DNA of 64,000 nt. Source: Mycobacterium malmoense (lineage in GTDB: Bacteria; Actinomycetota; Actinomycetes; Mycobacteriales; Mycobacteriaceae). Where the stretch lies: NCBI RefSeq assembly GCF_019645855.1, contig NZ_CP080999.1, positions 5,022,001 through 5,086,000 of the forward strand, in the 5' to 3' direction. The position numbers were made by a program, and so were the translations under genes. Shown one piece after another: positions 51,835 to 60,122 of this stretch (position 1 is its first letter; the number at the start of each line of letters is the position of its first letter). The notes beneath the pieces are model-generated. The model saw only the letters and a program-made list of their open reading frames with translations. It ran no database searches and was not told the origin of the DNA.

Positions 51835-52268
51835 CCTTCCAGTTCTTTCTTCAGGTTGGCCAGGACCTCGGCCTGAATCTTCTTCAGCCCCAAGGGCGCA
51901 AAGGTCTTTTCGAAGAAACCCTTGACGCCGCCCGCGCCGTTCCAGGTGGTCTTCACCGTGACGCTGGACCCGGCTCCCGCGGGAGCCACCGTCCAGTTGG
52001 TGACCATGGACGAGTTCGCGTCCTTCTCGATGACGGTGTGGCCGGCCACGTCGACGTTGACCTGCACATCGCGGACCCTTGATTTGGTCGCCTGCAGTTT
52101 CCACTTGGCGACCGTGCCCGCCCCCTGCCCGCCTTGCAGCACCTGGTATTCGCTGTACTGCGGCGACAGGATCTTCGGGCGCACCGTTTGATAGTCCGCG
52201 ACCGCGGCAAGGGTGGCCGCGGGCTCGGCGTTGACCAAGATCGTGCTGGCTGCGCTCACCTGTCCCAT
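51831..52268 (-). CDS. SRPBCC/polyketide cyclase-like small-ligand binding protein (Rv3718c-like)
   Basis: 145-residue START/SRPBCC-fold protein: ASTILVNAEPAATLAAVADY at the first strand and helix, then a beta-sheet core with TVKTTWNGAGGVKGFFEKTFAPLGLKKIQAEVLANLKKEL as the long C-terminal helix region. Likely binds a hydrophobic ligand; no catalytic role is known. ATG 52268 is preceded by AGGAG. Next to the fatty-acid-modification-like pair at 52344-55063, divergent from it. Confidence 0.87.
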   Translation of the reverse strand: MGQVSAASTILVNAEPAATLAAVADYQTVRPKILSPQYSEYQVLQGGQGAGTVAKWKLQATKSRVRDVQVNVDVAGHTVIEKDANSSMVTNWTVAPAGAGSSVTVKTTWNGAGGVKGFFEKTFAPLGLKKIQAEVLANLKKELEG

Positions 52269-52330
52269 AGGGGTGCGACTCCTGTTTTGATGTCGCCCGC
52301 GCGCGGGGTGCACGGGCTGTTTACGAAGAC

Positions 52331-52336
52331 TAGGGT
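52331..52336 (+). promoter_or_regulatory. Candidate -10 box for the FAD oxidoreductase gene
   Basis: TAGGGT ends 7 bp before GTG 52344 and no ribosome site is present, consistent with a leaderless transcript starting at or near this GTG. Confidence 0.4.
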
Positions 52337-52343
52337 ATATGTG

Positions 52344-53750
52344 GTGCCTGTCCCTGGATCTGCACTCTCGGCTCACGCGGCGGGCGTCGACCGGTTGATG
52401 GCGAGTTATCGATCCATCCCCGCGACGTCCGCCGTCCGGCTCGCCAAGCCCACCTCAAATCTGTTCCGCGCCCGCACCAAACGCGATGCGCGCGGCCTGG
52501 ACACCTCGGGGCTGACCGGTGTTCTCGGTGTCGATCCCGAAACTCGGACCGCCGACGTGGCCGGCATGTGCACCTACGAGGACCTGGTGGCGGCGACGCT
52601 GCCGTACGGCCTTTCGCCGCTGGTGGTCCCGCAGCTGAAGACCATCACCCTCGGCGGTGCGGTCAGCGGGTTGGGCATCGAGTCGGCGTCGTTCCGCAAC
52701 GGCCTGCCACACGAATCGGTGCTGGAGATGGATATCCTCACCGGCGCTGGGGAATTGCTCACCACATCCCGCACCCAACACTCAGACCTGTTCCGCGCCT
52801 TTCCGAATTCCTATGGGACACTGGGATATTCAACCCGGCTTCGGATCGAGCTGGAGCCCGTCGCGCCGTTTGTGGCGTTGCGGCACATCCGATTCCGCTC
52901 GCTGCCCGAGATGGTCGCGGCGATGGAACGCATCATCGACACCGGCGGGCAGGGCGGCACCCCCGTGGACTATTTGGACGGCGTGGTTTTCAGCGCCGAC
53001 GAAAGCTATCTGTGCGTCGGCAGGCGCACCACAACCCCGGGACCGGTCAGCGACTACACCGGAAAAAACATTTACTACCGGTCAATTCAGCACGACTCTC
53101 CCGGTGCGGAACCCGTCAAAGACGACCGGCTGACGATTCACGACTACTTCTGGCGCTGGGACACCGACTGGTTCTGGTGCTCGCGCGCGTTCGGCGCGCA
53201 GAACCCGCGGCTGCGGCGCTGGTGGCCGCGCCGCTACCGCCGCAGCAGCGTCTACTGGAAGCTCGTCGCCCTCGACCGGCGTTTCGGCATTGCCGACCGG
53301 ATCGAGAAGCGTAACGGCCGCCCTCTGCGTGAGCGGGTGGTGCAGGACGTCGAGGTGCCGGTCGAACGGACCTGCGAATTCTTGGAGTGGTTTCTCGACA
53401 ACGTGCCCATCACGCCGATCTGGCTGTGCCCGCTGCGGCTGCGCGATCACGACGGCTGGCCGCTGTATCCGATACGGCCGGACCACACCTACGTCAACAT
53501 CGGCTTCTGGTCGTCGGTGCCGGCCGCCGCCACCGAGGGCTCCAAAAGCCCAGCGGGCGCAACCAACCGGGCGATCGAGGCGAAGGTGAGCGAGCTCGAC
53601 GGCCACAAGTCGCTGTACTCCGACTCCTTCTATACCCGTGAGGAGTTCGACGAGCTCTACGGCGGCGAGGCCTACAAGACGGTCAAGAAAACCTACGATC
53701 CCGATTCGCGTCTCCTCGACCTCTACGCAAAGGCGGTGCAACGGCGATGA
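52344..53750 (+). CDS. FAD-binding (PCMH/DHCR24-like) oxidoreductase (Rv3719-like)
   Basis: 468-residue flavoenzyme. The PCMH-type FAD domain covers roughly 30-190 (TSNLFR, VLGVDPETRTADVAGMCTYEDLV, VVPQLKTITLGGAVSGLGIES); the rest resembles DHCR24/DprE1-like reductases. GTG 52344 gives MPVPGSAL, the family start, though the adjacent GTG 52341 cannot be excluded. It overlaps the next gene as ATGA. The order FAD oxidoreductase then CFA-synthase-like methyltransferase resembles pairs that make 10-methyl branched fatty acids, so a methylene-lipid reductase role is plausible. Confidence 0.85.
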   Translation: MPVPGSALSAHAAGVDRLMASYRSIPATSAVRLAKPTSNLFRARTKRDARGLDTSGLTGVLGVDPETRTADVAGMCTYEDLVAATLPYGLSPLVVPQLKTITLGGAVSGLGIESASFRNGLPHESVLEMDILTGAGELLTTSRTQHSDLFRAFPNSYGTLGYSTRLRIELEPVAPFVALRHIRFRSLPEMVAAMERIIDTGGQGGTPVDYLDGVVFSADESYLCVGRRTTTPGPVSDYTGKNIYYRSIQHDSPGAEPVKDDRLTIHDYFWRWDTDWFWCSRAFGAQNPRLRRWWPRRYRRSSVYWKLVALDRRFGIADRIEKRNGRPLRERVVQDVEVPVERTCEFLEWFLDNVPITPIWLCPLRLRDHDGWPLYPIRPDHTYVNIGFWSSVPAAATEGSKSPAGATNRAIEAKVSELDGHKSLYSDSFYTREEFDELYGGEAYKTVKKTYDPDSRLLDLYAKAVQRR

Positions 53751-55063
53751 CGACGACCAAAGAGCGCAACGGCACTACCCCCATCTTCGGCGGCAAACTG
53801 AGCCTGGCGGAGATTCTCGAGATCTTCGCCGCCACCGGGAGGCACCCGCTGAAGTTCACCGCCTACGACGGCAGCACCGCCGGACCCGACGACGCCGTAC
53901 TGGGCCTGGATCTCCGGACGCCCCGCGGCGCCACCTACCTGGCCACGGCCCCCGGTGAGCTCGGCCTTGCCCGCGCGTACGTGTCGGGTGACCTGCAGAC
54001 CTACGGGGTGCATCCCGGCGACCCGTACGAGTTGCTCAAGACGCTGACCGACAGGGTGCAGTTCAAGCGGCCGTCGGCCCGGGTGCTGGCCACTGTCGTG
54101 CGGTCGATCGGGTTGGAGCGGTTGGTGCCGGTCGCGCCGCCGCCCCAGGAGGCGCGGCCCCGGTGGCGCCGCGTCGCTGCCGGCGTCATGCACAGCAAGG
54201 CCCGTGACGCCGAGGCCATCCACCACCACTACGACGTGTCCAACACCTTCTACGAGCGGGTGCTCGGCCCGTCGATGACCTACACCTGCGCGGTCTATCC
54301 GGACACCGACGCGACGCTGGAAGAGGCCCAGGAGAACAAGTACCGGCTGATTTTCGAGAAGTTGCGGCTACAGCCGGGTGACCGGCTGCTCGACGTGGGC
54401 TGCGGCTGGGGAGGCATGGTGCGCTACGCGGCGCGGCGCGGCGTCCGGGCGATCGGCGCCACCCTGTCGGCCGAGCAGGCGAAGTGGGCGCAACGGGCAA
54501 TCGCGGACGAAGGGCTCGCAGACCTCGCCGAGGTGCGGCACTCCGACTACCGCGACGTGGGCGAGGCGGCATTCAACGCGGTTTCTTCCATCGGGCTGAC
54601 CGAGCACATCGGCGTCAAGAACTACCCCGCCTACTTTGGCTTCCTCAAGTCGAAGCTGCGCACCGGCGGCCTGTTGCTCAATCACTGCATCACCCGCCAC
54701 GACAACACATCGACCTCGTTCGCGGGCGGATTTACCGACCGCTACGTCTTCCCGGATGGAGAGCTGACCGGCTCGGGTCGCATCACCACCGACATCCAGG
54801 ACGCCGGTTTCGAGGTTCTGCACGCGGAGAACTTCCGGTATCACTACGCGATGACGCTGCGCGACTGGTGCCACAACCTGGTCGAGCACTGGGACGAAGC
54901 GGTCGCCGAGGTCGGGTTGGCGACCGCCAAGGTGTGGGGTCTGTACATGGCGGCCTCGCGGGTGGCCTTCGAGCAGAACAACCTGCAGCTGCATCACGTG
55001 CTGGCGGCCAAGGTCAACGCGCAAGGCGACGGCCTGCCGCTGCGACCGTGGTGGCGGCCCTAG
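53747..55063 (+). CDS. Cyclopropane-fatty-acid-synthase-like methyltransferase (Rv3720-like)
   Basis: 438-residue SAM-dependent enzyme of the CFA synthase family. An N-terminal lipid-binding extension (1-150) is followed by HHHYDVSNTFYERVLGPSMTYTC, SAM motif LLDVGCGWGGMVRYAA, SSIGLTEHIGVKNYPAYF and NFRYHYAMTLRDWCHNL. Members methylate or cyclopropanate unsaturated acyl chains on phospholipids. ATG 53747 overlaps the FAD gene by 4 bp. UfaA1-type relatives with a FAD partner make tuberculostearic acid; whether this pair does so is untested. Confidence 0.9.
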   Translation: MTTTKERNGTTPIFGGKLSLAEILEIFAATGRHPLKFTAYDGSTAGPDDAVLGLDLRTPRGATYLATAPGELGLARAYVSGDLQTYGVHPGDPYELLKTLTDRVQFKRPSARVLATVVRSIGLERLVPVAPPPQEARPRWRRVAAGVMHSKARDAEAIHHHYDVSNTFYERVLGPSMTYTCAVYPDTDATLEEAQENKYRLIFEKLRLQPGDRLLDVGCGWGGMVRYAARRGVRAIGATLSAEQAKWAQRAIADEGLADLAEVRHSDYRDVGEAAFNAVSSIGLTEHIGVKNYPAYFGFLKSKLRTGGLLLNHCITRHDNTSTSFAGGFTDRYVFPDGELTGSGRITTDIQDAGFEVLHAENFRYHYAMTLRDWCHNLVEHWDEAVAEVGLATAKVWGLYMAASRVAFEQNNLQLHHVLAAKVNAQGDGLPLRPWWRP

Positions 55064-55073
55064 CGCGATCGCC

Positions 55074-56885
55074 TCAGCCGCCGTCGATCCGGCGCGCACC
55101 CAGCTCGTTCTTCAGCAGCTCGAGTGCGACCTCCTCGGGGTCGCGCCGCGGTGCCGACGGGTCGCTGCGGCCGGCTTCGGCAAGCATGTGTTCCTCTTCG
55201 TCTCGCTGGGCCGAATCCGCATCGGCGGGCTCGTCCGCCGGCGTCGTCTCCTGTCTGGCGGGCGACGCGACGGGCGACGCCGCGCCGGCCTCACATCGCA
55301 CCCGCCAGTTGACTCCCAGCGCGTCTTTGAGCGCCTCGGCGATGACGTCGGCGTTGCGCTGTTCGGAGAGGCGCTTGGCCAGGGGCGCCGATGCATGGGT
55401 CAGCACCAGCGTGTTGTCCTCTATTGCGCGGACGGTGGCGCCGGCAAGCATCACCTCGGTGGTGCGGCTGCGCTGACGCACCTTGTCGCGCACCGTCGGC
55501 CACATAGTGCGCACCGCGGCCGCGTTGAGTTCACCTGGGGCAGAAGCTGATTCGGGTTCCGGTGGTGGTGCCGAAGGTGGCGCCGGCTCGGGATCGGGCA
55601 CCGGCTTGGGTTTCGGCTCGGGCTTGGGGACCGGCTCAGCGGTCGCCCGGCGCGCCCGGGCCGGCTGGACCGCCGGTTCGGCCGGCGCGGTCGGCGGCGT
55701 GGGCGCGGGGGCATCGGGGCCGGGGATCGACATGGCCAGCCGGGTCTCGATCCGCTCGACGCGCTGTAGCAGCGCCGGCTCGGCGTCACTGGCCGACGGC
55801 AGCAGCAGTCGCGCGCAAACCACTTCGAGCAGCAGACGCGGCGCCGTCGCACCGCGCATCTCGCCCAGCCCGGCCTGCACCACCTCGGCGTACCGGGTCA
55901 GGGTCGCCGGCCCGATCCGGGCCGCCTGCTCGCGCATCCGGTCCAGCACGTCCTCCGGTGCATCCACCACGCCGCGGCTCACGGCATCCGGAACCGCTTG
56001 CAGCACAATGAGATCGCGGAATCGTTCCAACAGATCGATGGCGAAGCGCCGCGGGTCATGGCCGGCGTCGATCACCGATTCGACCGCACCGAACAAGGCG
56101 GCGGCATCGGCGGCGGCGAGGGCGTCGACGGCGTCGTCGATCAGTGCGACGTCGGTGGCGCCCAGCAGCCCCAAGGCCCGCTGATAGGTGACATGGTTGT
56201 CGTCGGCTCCGGCCACCAACTGGTCCAGCACCGAAAGGGTGTCGCGCGGCGAACCACCGCCGGCGCGGATCACCAGCGGGTACACGGCGTCGTCGACGAC
56301 GACGCCCTCTTGCTCGCAGATCCGCCCGATCAGGGCGCGCATGGTGCGCGGCGGCAGCAGCCGGAACGGGTAGTGGTGAGTGCGCGAGCGAATGGTCGGC
56401 AGCACCTTCTCCGGTTCGGTGGTGGCGAAGATGAAGATGAGGTGTTCGGGCGGTTCCTCCACGATCTTGAGCAGCGCGTTGAACCCCGCGGTGGTCACCA
56501 TGTGCGCCTCGTCGATGATGAACACCCGGTAGCGCGACTGCGCGGGAGCGTAGAACGCGCGGTCCCGCAGCTCGCGGGTGTCGTCGACACCACCGTGGCT
56601 GGCGGCGTCGAGCTCCACCACGTCGATGCTGCCGGGCGCGTTGGGCGCCAACGCTATGCAGGAGTCGCACACCCCGCACGGATTGGCCGTCGGTCCCTGT
56701 GCGCAGTTCAACGACCGGGCCAGGATGCGCGCCGACGAGGTCTTCCCGCAGCCGCGCGGCCCGGAGAACAGGTACGCGTGGTTGATCCGGCCGGCTTCCA
56801 GGGCAACCGACAACGGCTCGGTGACGTGTTCCTGCCCCACCACCTCGGCGAAGGTTGCCGGTCGATACTTGCGGTAGAGAGCCAC
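55074..56885 (-). CDS. dnaX: DNA polymerase III subunits gamma/tau
   Basis: Clamp-loader ATPase of the replicative polymerase. 603 residues: AAA+ domain with Walker A GPRGCGKTSSARI, zinc module CAQGPTANPCGVCDSC, Walker B VFIIDEAHMV, and SRC-like sensor DTLSVLDQL; then domain III, a Pro/Ala-rich linker (about 390-450), and a tau-like C-terminus (NAAAVRTMWPTVRDKVRQRSRTTEVML). GTG 56885. No frameshift site for a short gamma form is evident by eye. Equivalent to Rv3721c. Confidence 0.96.
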   Translation of the reverse strand: MALYRKYRPATFAEVVGQEHVTEPLSVALEAGRINHAYLFSGPRGCGKTSSARILARSLNCAQGPTANPCGVCDSCIALAPNAPGSIDVVELDAASHGGVDDTRELRDRAFYAPAQSRYRVFIIDEAHMVTTAGFNALLKIVEEPPEHLIFIFATTEPEKVLPTIRSRTHHYPFRLLPPRTMRALIGRICEQEGVVVDDAVYPLVIRAGGGSPRDTLSVLDQLVAGADDNHVTYQRALGLLGATDVALIDDAVDALAAADAAALFGAVESVIDAGHDPRRFAIDLLERFRDLIVLQAVPDAVSRGVVDAPEDVLDRMREQAARIGPATLTRYAEVVQAGLGEMRGATAPRLLLEVVCARLLLPSASDAEPALLQRVERIETRLAMSIPGPDAPAPTPPTAPAEPAVQPARARRATAEPVPKPEPKPKPVPDPEPAPPSAPPPEPESASAPGELNAAAVRTMWPTVRDKVRQRSRTTEVMLAGATVRAIEDNTLVLTHASAPLAKRLSEQRNADVIAEALKDALGVNWRVRCEAGAASPVASPARQETTPADEPADADSAQRDEEEHMLAEAGRSDPSAPRRDPEEVALELLKNELGARRIDGG

Positions 56886-56978
56886 GTCAGCAGGCTACCG
56901 GCGCCGTCCGACGACGATGCGGGCACCGCAGGTCCCGCTGAGGAGTCGGACAGTAGGCGCGGTGACTAGAGCGCGGCT

Positions 56979-57102
56979 GCATCGAGTGTGCGTCTGTGGC
57001 ATCGAGTGTGCGGCCACGGCTTTGAGTGTGCGGCCGGGGTTGGATCCCGCGCGATTGTCCGCCCTCAGGGCACACTCGACGCCATCAGCTCACACTCGAT
57101 GC
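56979..57102. repeat. Cluster of GAGTGTGCG direct and inverted repeats
   Basis: The motif (A/T)(C/T)(C/T)GAGTGTGCG-like occurs three times in direct orientation about 20 bp apart (56981, 57001 and 57021), and twice inverted (57071-57080 and 57091-57100). GCATCGAGTGTG (56979-56990) and CACACTCGATGC (57091-57102) are perfect 12-bp complements. The cluster fills the gap between dnaX and aspC (both minus) and includes the aspC stop, so the inverted copies encode its last residues. Confidence 0.8.
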
Positions 57103-58383
57103 GGAGGAGACGAGCAATGACTCCGAAGCCGCCAGCAGCGCGCAGGTCGCCAGCCCGTCGACCGCGTCACGCAGGTCGGGTAACGACGGAAAGGTGGGCG
57201 CGATCCTGATGTTCTTGTCGTCCGGGTCCTTCCGGTAGGGGAACGACGCGCCCGCCTCGGTCACCGCGATCCCGGCGTCCTTGGCCAGGGCGACGGTCCG
57301 CCGCGCCGTGCCGGGCAACACGTCGAGGCTGATGAAGTAGCCGCCCTTGGGCTCGGTCCATGACGCGATCTTGAATTCACTCAGCCGCCGATCCAGGATT
57401 TCGGCCGCCAGCGCGAACTTCGGCGCCAGGATCCGCTGGTGGCGCAGCATGTGCAGGAGTACCCCGTCGGCGTCGCCGAAGAAGCGCAGATGCCGCAGCT
57501 GGTTGACCTTGTCCGGGCCGATCGACTTCTTCCCGGCGTATTGCAGATACCAGGCGATGTTGCCCAACGATCCGCCGAAGAAGCTGACACCGGCGCCGGC
57601 GAAGGTGATCTTGGAGGTGGACGCGAAGACGTACGGCCGGTTGGGGTTGCCGGCCGCGGCCGCCAGCCCGAGCACGTCGACCTGGCGGATGAAGTCGTGC
57701 GTCAGGGTGTGCACCGCGTACGCGTTGTCCCAGAACAGCCGGAAGTCGGGCGCCGCGGTGCGCATCTGGACGAGCCGGCGGGTCGTTTCCCAGGAGTAGG
57801 TGACGCCGGTGGGGTTGCCGAACACCGGCACCGCCCACATCCCCTTGATTGCGGGGTCGACGGCGACCAGCTCTTCGATCAGATCGACGTCCGGGCCGTC
57901 TTCGAGCATCGGGACCGGGATCATCTCGACGCCCATCGTCTCGGTGATGGCGAAGTGCCGGTCATAGCCGGGGACCGGGCACAGGAACTTAATGCCGTCC
58001 CGCTCCTGTATCCAAGGCCGCGGCGAGTCAACGCCGCCGTAGAGCATCGAGAAGGCGACCAGGTCGTGCATCAACTCCAGGCTGGAATTGTTACCCGCGA
58101 TCAGGTTCTGCACCGGGATGCCGAGCAATTCACCGAAGATGGCCCGCAGCCCCGGCAGGCCGTGCAGGCCGCCGTAGTTGCGGGTGTCCGTCCCCTCATC
58201 GTCGCGATAGTCGTCCCCGGGCAGGCTCAACAGCTGGTTGGACAGGTCGAGTTGCTCCGCCGACGGCTTGCCACGGGTCAGATCCAAAGCCAGCTTCTTA
58301 GCCTGCAGCTCCGCGTACTCCCGCTGGTTGCGTGCGTGCACGGCTACCAGCTCTTCAGGGCTGAGGAAATCGAACGACACCAT
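57085..58383 (-). CDS. aspC: Aspartate aminotransferase (Rv3722c-type)
   Basis: PLP enzyme; in M. tuberculosis Rv3722c is the main aspartate aminotransferase and is essential for nitrogen assimilation. 432 residues of the unusual class I subgroup: LALDLTRGKPSAEQLDLS, NYGGLHGLPGLRAIFGELLG, GNNSSLELMHDLV, VFGNPTGVTYS, FWDNAYAVHTL and the PLP lysine in FASTSKITFAGAG. ATG 58383 (MVSFDFLSPEEL) is chosen; the longer frame runs into a repeat. The C-terminal residues SSASSVS fall in the repeat cluster and differ in composition. Confidence 0.94.
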   Translation of the reverse strand: MVSFDFLSPEELVAVHARNQREYAELQAKKLALDLTRGKPSAEQLDLSNQLLSLPGDDYRDDEGTDTRNYGGLHGLPGLRAIFGELLGIPVQNLIAGNNSSLELMHDLVAFSMLYGGVDSPRPWIQERDGIKFLCPVPGYDRHFAITETMGVEMIPVPMLEDGPDVDLIEELVAVDPAIKGMWAVPVFGNPTGVTYSWETTRRLVQMRTAAPDFRLFWDNAYAVHTLTHDFIRQVDVLGLAAAAGNPNRPYVFASTSKITFAGAGVSFFGGSLGNIAWYLQYAGKKSIGPDKVNQLRHLRFFGDADGVLLHMLRHQRILAPKFALAAEILDRRLSEFKIASWTEPKGGYFISLDVLPGTARRTVALAKDAGIAVTEAGASFPYRKDPDDKNIRIAPTFPSLPDLRDAVDGLATCALLAASESLLVSSASSVS

Positions 58384-58435
58384 TGGCCCTTTCGCTGTCG
58401 AACGCTGGGGGTTGGGATCATGCATGGCCCCGGCC

Positions 58436-58482
58436 TGGTGGTGATCGCAAGCGCGGCGAAGCCGGGTGCTGCGGGTCGCCAC
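58436..58482 (+). repeat. Single copy of the GCGATCGCGAGCGCGGC-type repeat
   Basis: GTGATCGCAAGCGCGGCG followed by AAGCCGGGTGCTGCGGGTCGCC matches the units of the leuA VNTR and of the intergenic array at 46934. It lies upstream of aspC, 12 bp before the SRP RNA gene end. Confidence 0.75.
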
Positions 58483-58494
58483 TCATCAAGCCTA

Positions 58495-58584
58495 GGGGAC
58501 CCCGCGCACCCGACAGAGCCCATTGACCCTTGCTGCCTTCCGGCCCTGGGGGAGTTCACAGGATAGACGCCGCGCGGGGTCCAC
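58495..58584 (-). ncRNA. ffs: Small signal recognition particle RNA (4.5S)
   Basis: Read on the minus strand, the region contains the universally conserved SRP domain IV hairpin (CCCAGGGCCGGAAGGCAGCAAGGGTCAATGGG in two halves): GGAAGGCAGCA is the Ffh-binding loop. The outer ends GGACCCCGCGC (58497-58507) and GCGCGGGGTCC (58572-58582) pair, closing the rod. Ends are approximate. The RNA works with Ffh to target membrane proteins. Confidence 0.93.
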
Positions 58585-58661
58585 CGAGAGTGTAATACCT
58601 GGCGCGAAGTAACCGACGAGCAACTGGCGGCGGCCGCGGGGCGCTCAGCTACCATGGCCAC

Positions 58662-58750
58662 GGAGGATTCGCCTAGTGGCCTATGGCGCTCGCCTGGAAC
58701 GCGGGTTGGGTTAACAGCCCTCGCGGGTTCAAATCCCGCATCCTCCGCCA
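58662..58750 (+). tRNA. tRNA-Ser (anticodon GGA)
   Basis: Class II cloverleaf of 89 nt including encoded CCA (58748-58750). The acceptor GGAGGAT (58662-58668) pairs with ATCCTCC (58740-58746); anticodon stem CTCGC/GCGGG with loop CTGGAAC, anticodon GGA at 58696-58698; a long variable arm follows; T arm with GTTCAAATC. Confidence 0.96.
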
Positions 58751-58841
58751 CCGGTCCGCGACGCGGACTTGCACGATATTGGTTTGCAATCGGCGTTGTC
58801 ACCTTTAGGCTCGCCTGAGCCCGACCAGCATGAGGAGGCGT

Positions 58842-59621
58842 ATGGGGCGCAAGGTCGCCATACCGTGGCACGCGTCGTTTTCGATCGCTGCCGGCGTCCT
58901 CTACTTCTTTTTCGTGTTGCCCCGCTGGCCTGAGCTGATGGGCGACACCACGCATTCGTTGGGGACGGCGCTTCGGATCGTGACGGGCGCTTTGGTGGGC
59001 CTGGCCGCGCTGCCGGTGGTGTTCACCCTGTTGCGCACCCGCAAGCCGGAGCTGGGCACTCCGCAGCTGGCCCTGTCGATCCGGGTCTGGTCGATCGTGG
59101 CCCATGTGCTGGCCGGGGTGCTGATCATCGGCGCGGCGACCAGCGAGATCTGGCTGAGCCTGGACGTGGCCGGACAGTATTTGTTCGGGGTTTACGGCGC
59201 TGCCGCGGCGATCGCGGTGCTCGGGTTCTTCGCGTTTTATTTGTCGTTTGTCGCCGAGCTGCCTCCGCCACCACCGAAACCGATCAAGGCCAAGAAACCC
59301 AAGAAGCGTCGTCTTCGCCGCAAGAAGGGCGACGAGGCGGACGCTGAAGACACCGCAGACACTGAAGTCGCTGGAGACACTGAAGACGAGGAAGACGCTG
59401 AAACGCCGGAACGGGCGGAAGAGCCCGCCGCCGCCGAAACCGCCGAGCCTGAGGCAGAACCCGAATCGGCCACCGAGGATGAGCCGACCGCGCAAGAGAC
59501 CGAGTCCACCGACGACACCGAAGAGTCCCAGGGTGGCTTGCGCAATCGCCGCCCCACCGGGAAGGGGTCGCATCGGCTTCGGCGCAGGCGGACCCGCGGC
59601 GGCGTCGCGCTCGACGAATGA
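58842..59621 (+). CDS. lucA: LucA-like membrane protein (Rv3723)
   Basis: 259-residue membrane protein. LucA in M. tuberculosis coordinates uptake of cholesterol and fatty acids by stabilising the Mce1 and Mce4 transporters. Four helices lie at about 12-30, 45-65, 83-105 and 118-142. The C-terminal 110 residues are cytoplasmic: a Lys-rich patch (KPIKAKKPKKRRLRRKKG), then a long Glu/Asp/Thr-rich acidic stretch, and a basic end. I prefer ATG 58842 (MGRKVAIPWH); AGGAGG is only 3 bp upstream, so ATG 58830 is an alternative. Confidence 0.88.
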   Translation: MGRKVAIPWHASFSIAAGVLYFFFVLPRWPELMGDTTHSLGTALRIVTGALVGLAALPVVFTLLRTRKPELGTPQLALSIRVWSIVAHVLAGVLIIGAATSEIWLSLDVAGQYLFGVYGAAAAIAVLGFFAFYLSFVAELPPPPPKPIKAKKPKKRRLRRKKGDEADAEDTADTEVAGDTEDEEDAETPERAEEPAAAETAEPEAEPESATEDEPTAQETESTDDTEESQGGLRNRRPTGKGSHRLRRRRTRGGVALDE

Positions 59622-59622
59622 C

Positions 59623-60000
59623 TCAGCTCGACGGCACGATGATGACCGGGATGTCGGTGTTCTCGTCGGTGTGGTAACTCGCGCATACCCGGTGATAGCC
59701 GTCGGCGATCTGCAGCGGAACACCCTTGGTGAAGTCGCCGCGCACCAGCAGGATGGGCGACAACGCTTGCCCCTTCTTGACCTTGGATAGGTCCGCTGCG
59801 ACGTGCGGATTGTCAGCCGGTAACAGCCGCAGCTGCGCCGCCCGCAGGATGTCCTTGGCCTTCTTGTGCGTGACGGTCCCGGCCTTCAACTTTTCCGTCA
59901 ACTTAGCGACGGTACGGGCGTCCGCGATCAGGGCGAGGTAGTCGGCCGCCGCCGGAAAGTCATGGGCCTCAGGGCTTTCCAGCCACTTCACGCCTGCCAT
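59623..60000 (-). CDS. ParB/Srx-fold nuclease-like small protein
   Basis: 125-residue protein: MAGVKWLESPEAHDFPAAADYLALI, TVTHKKAKDILRAAQLRLLP, LSPILLVRGDFTKGVPLQIADGYHRVCASYH. The ADGYHR motif resembles the GxxRxxA box of ParB N-terminal/sulfiredoxin-fold domains. The start ATG 60000 has AAGGGAGA upstream and discards a long upstream extension. It converges on lucA with 1 bp between stops. Function unknown. Confidence 0.8.
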   Translation of the reverse strand: MAGVKWLESPEAHDFPAAADYLALIADARTVAKLTEKLKAGTVTHKKAKDILRAAQLRLLPADNPHVAADLSKVKKGQALSPILLVRGDFTKGVPLQIADGYHRVCASYHTDENTDIPVIIVPSS

Positions 60001-60110
60001 CGCGCGTCTCCCTTCACCGGCCGTGTCGACGCAGCCTACCGGGCCGGCACAGACATTGGATCGGGAGCGATCCGGGGGAGCTATGGGTCGCCCGGGCCCC
60101 GGCGATTCCC

Positions 60111-60116
60111 TATGCT
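60111..60116 (+). promoter_or_regulatory. Candidate -10 box for the reductase gene at 60123
   Basis: TATGCT (TAnnnT) ends 6 bp before GTG 60123 and there is no ribosome site, suggesting a leaderless transcript. Confidence 0.45.
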
Positions 60117-60122
60117 GAGCGA

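Noticed and set aside
55074..56885. Programmed frameshift in dnaX for a short gamma subunit
   Set aside because: No A-rich slippery sequence with a following hairpin is visible in the region after the AAA+ domain.
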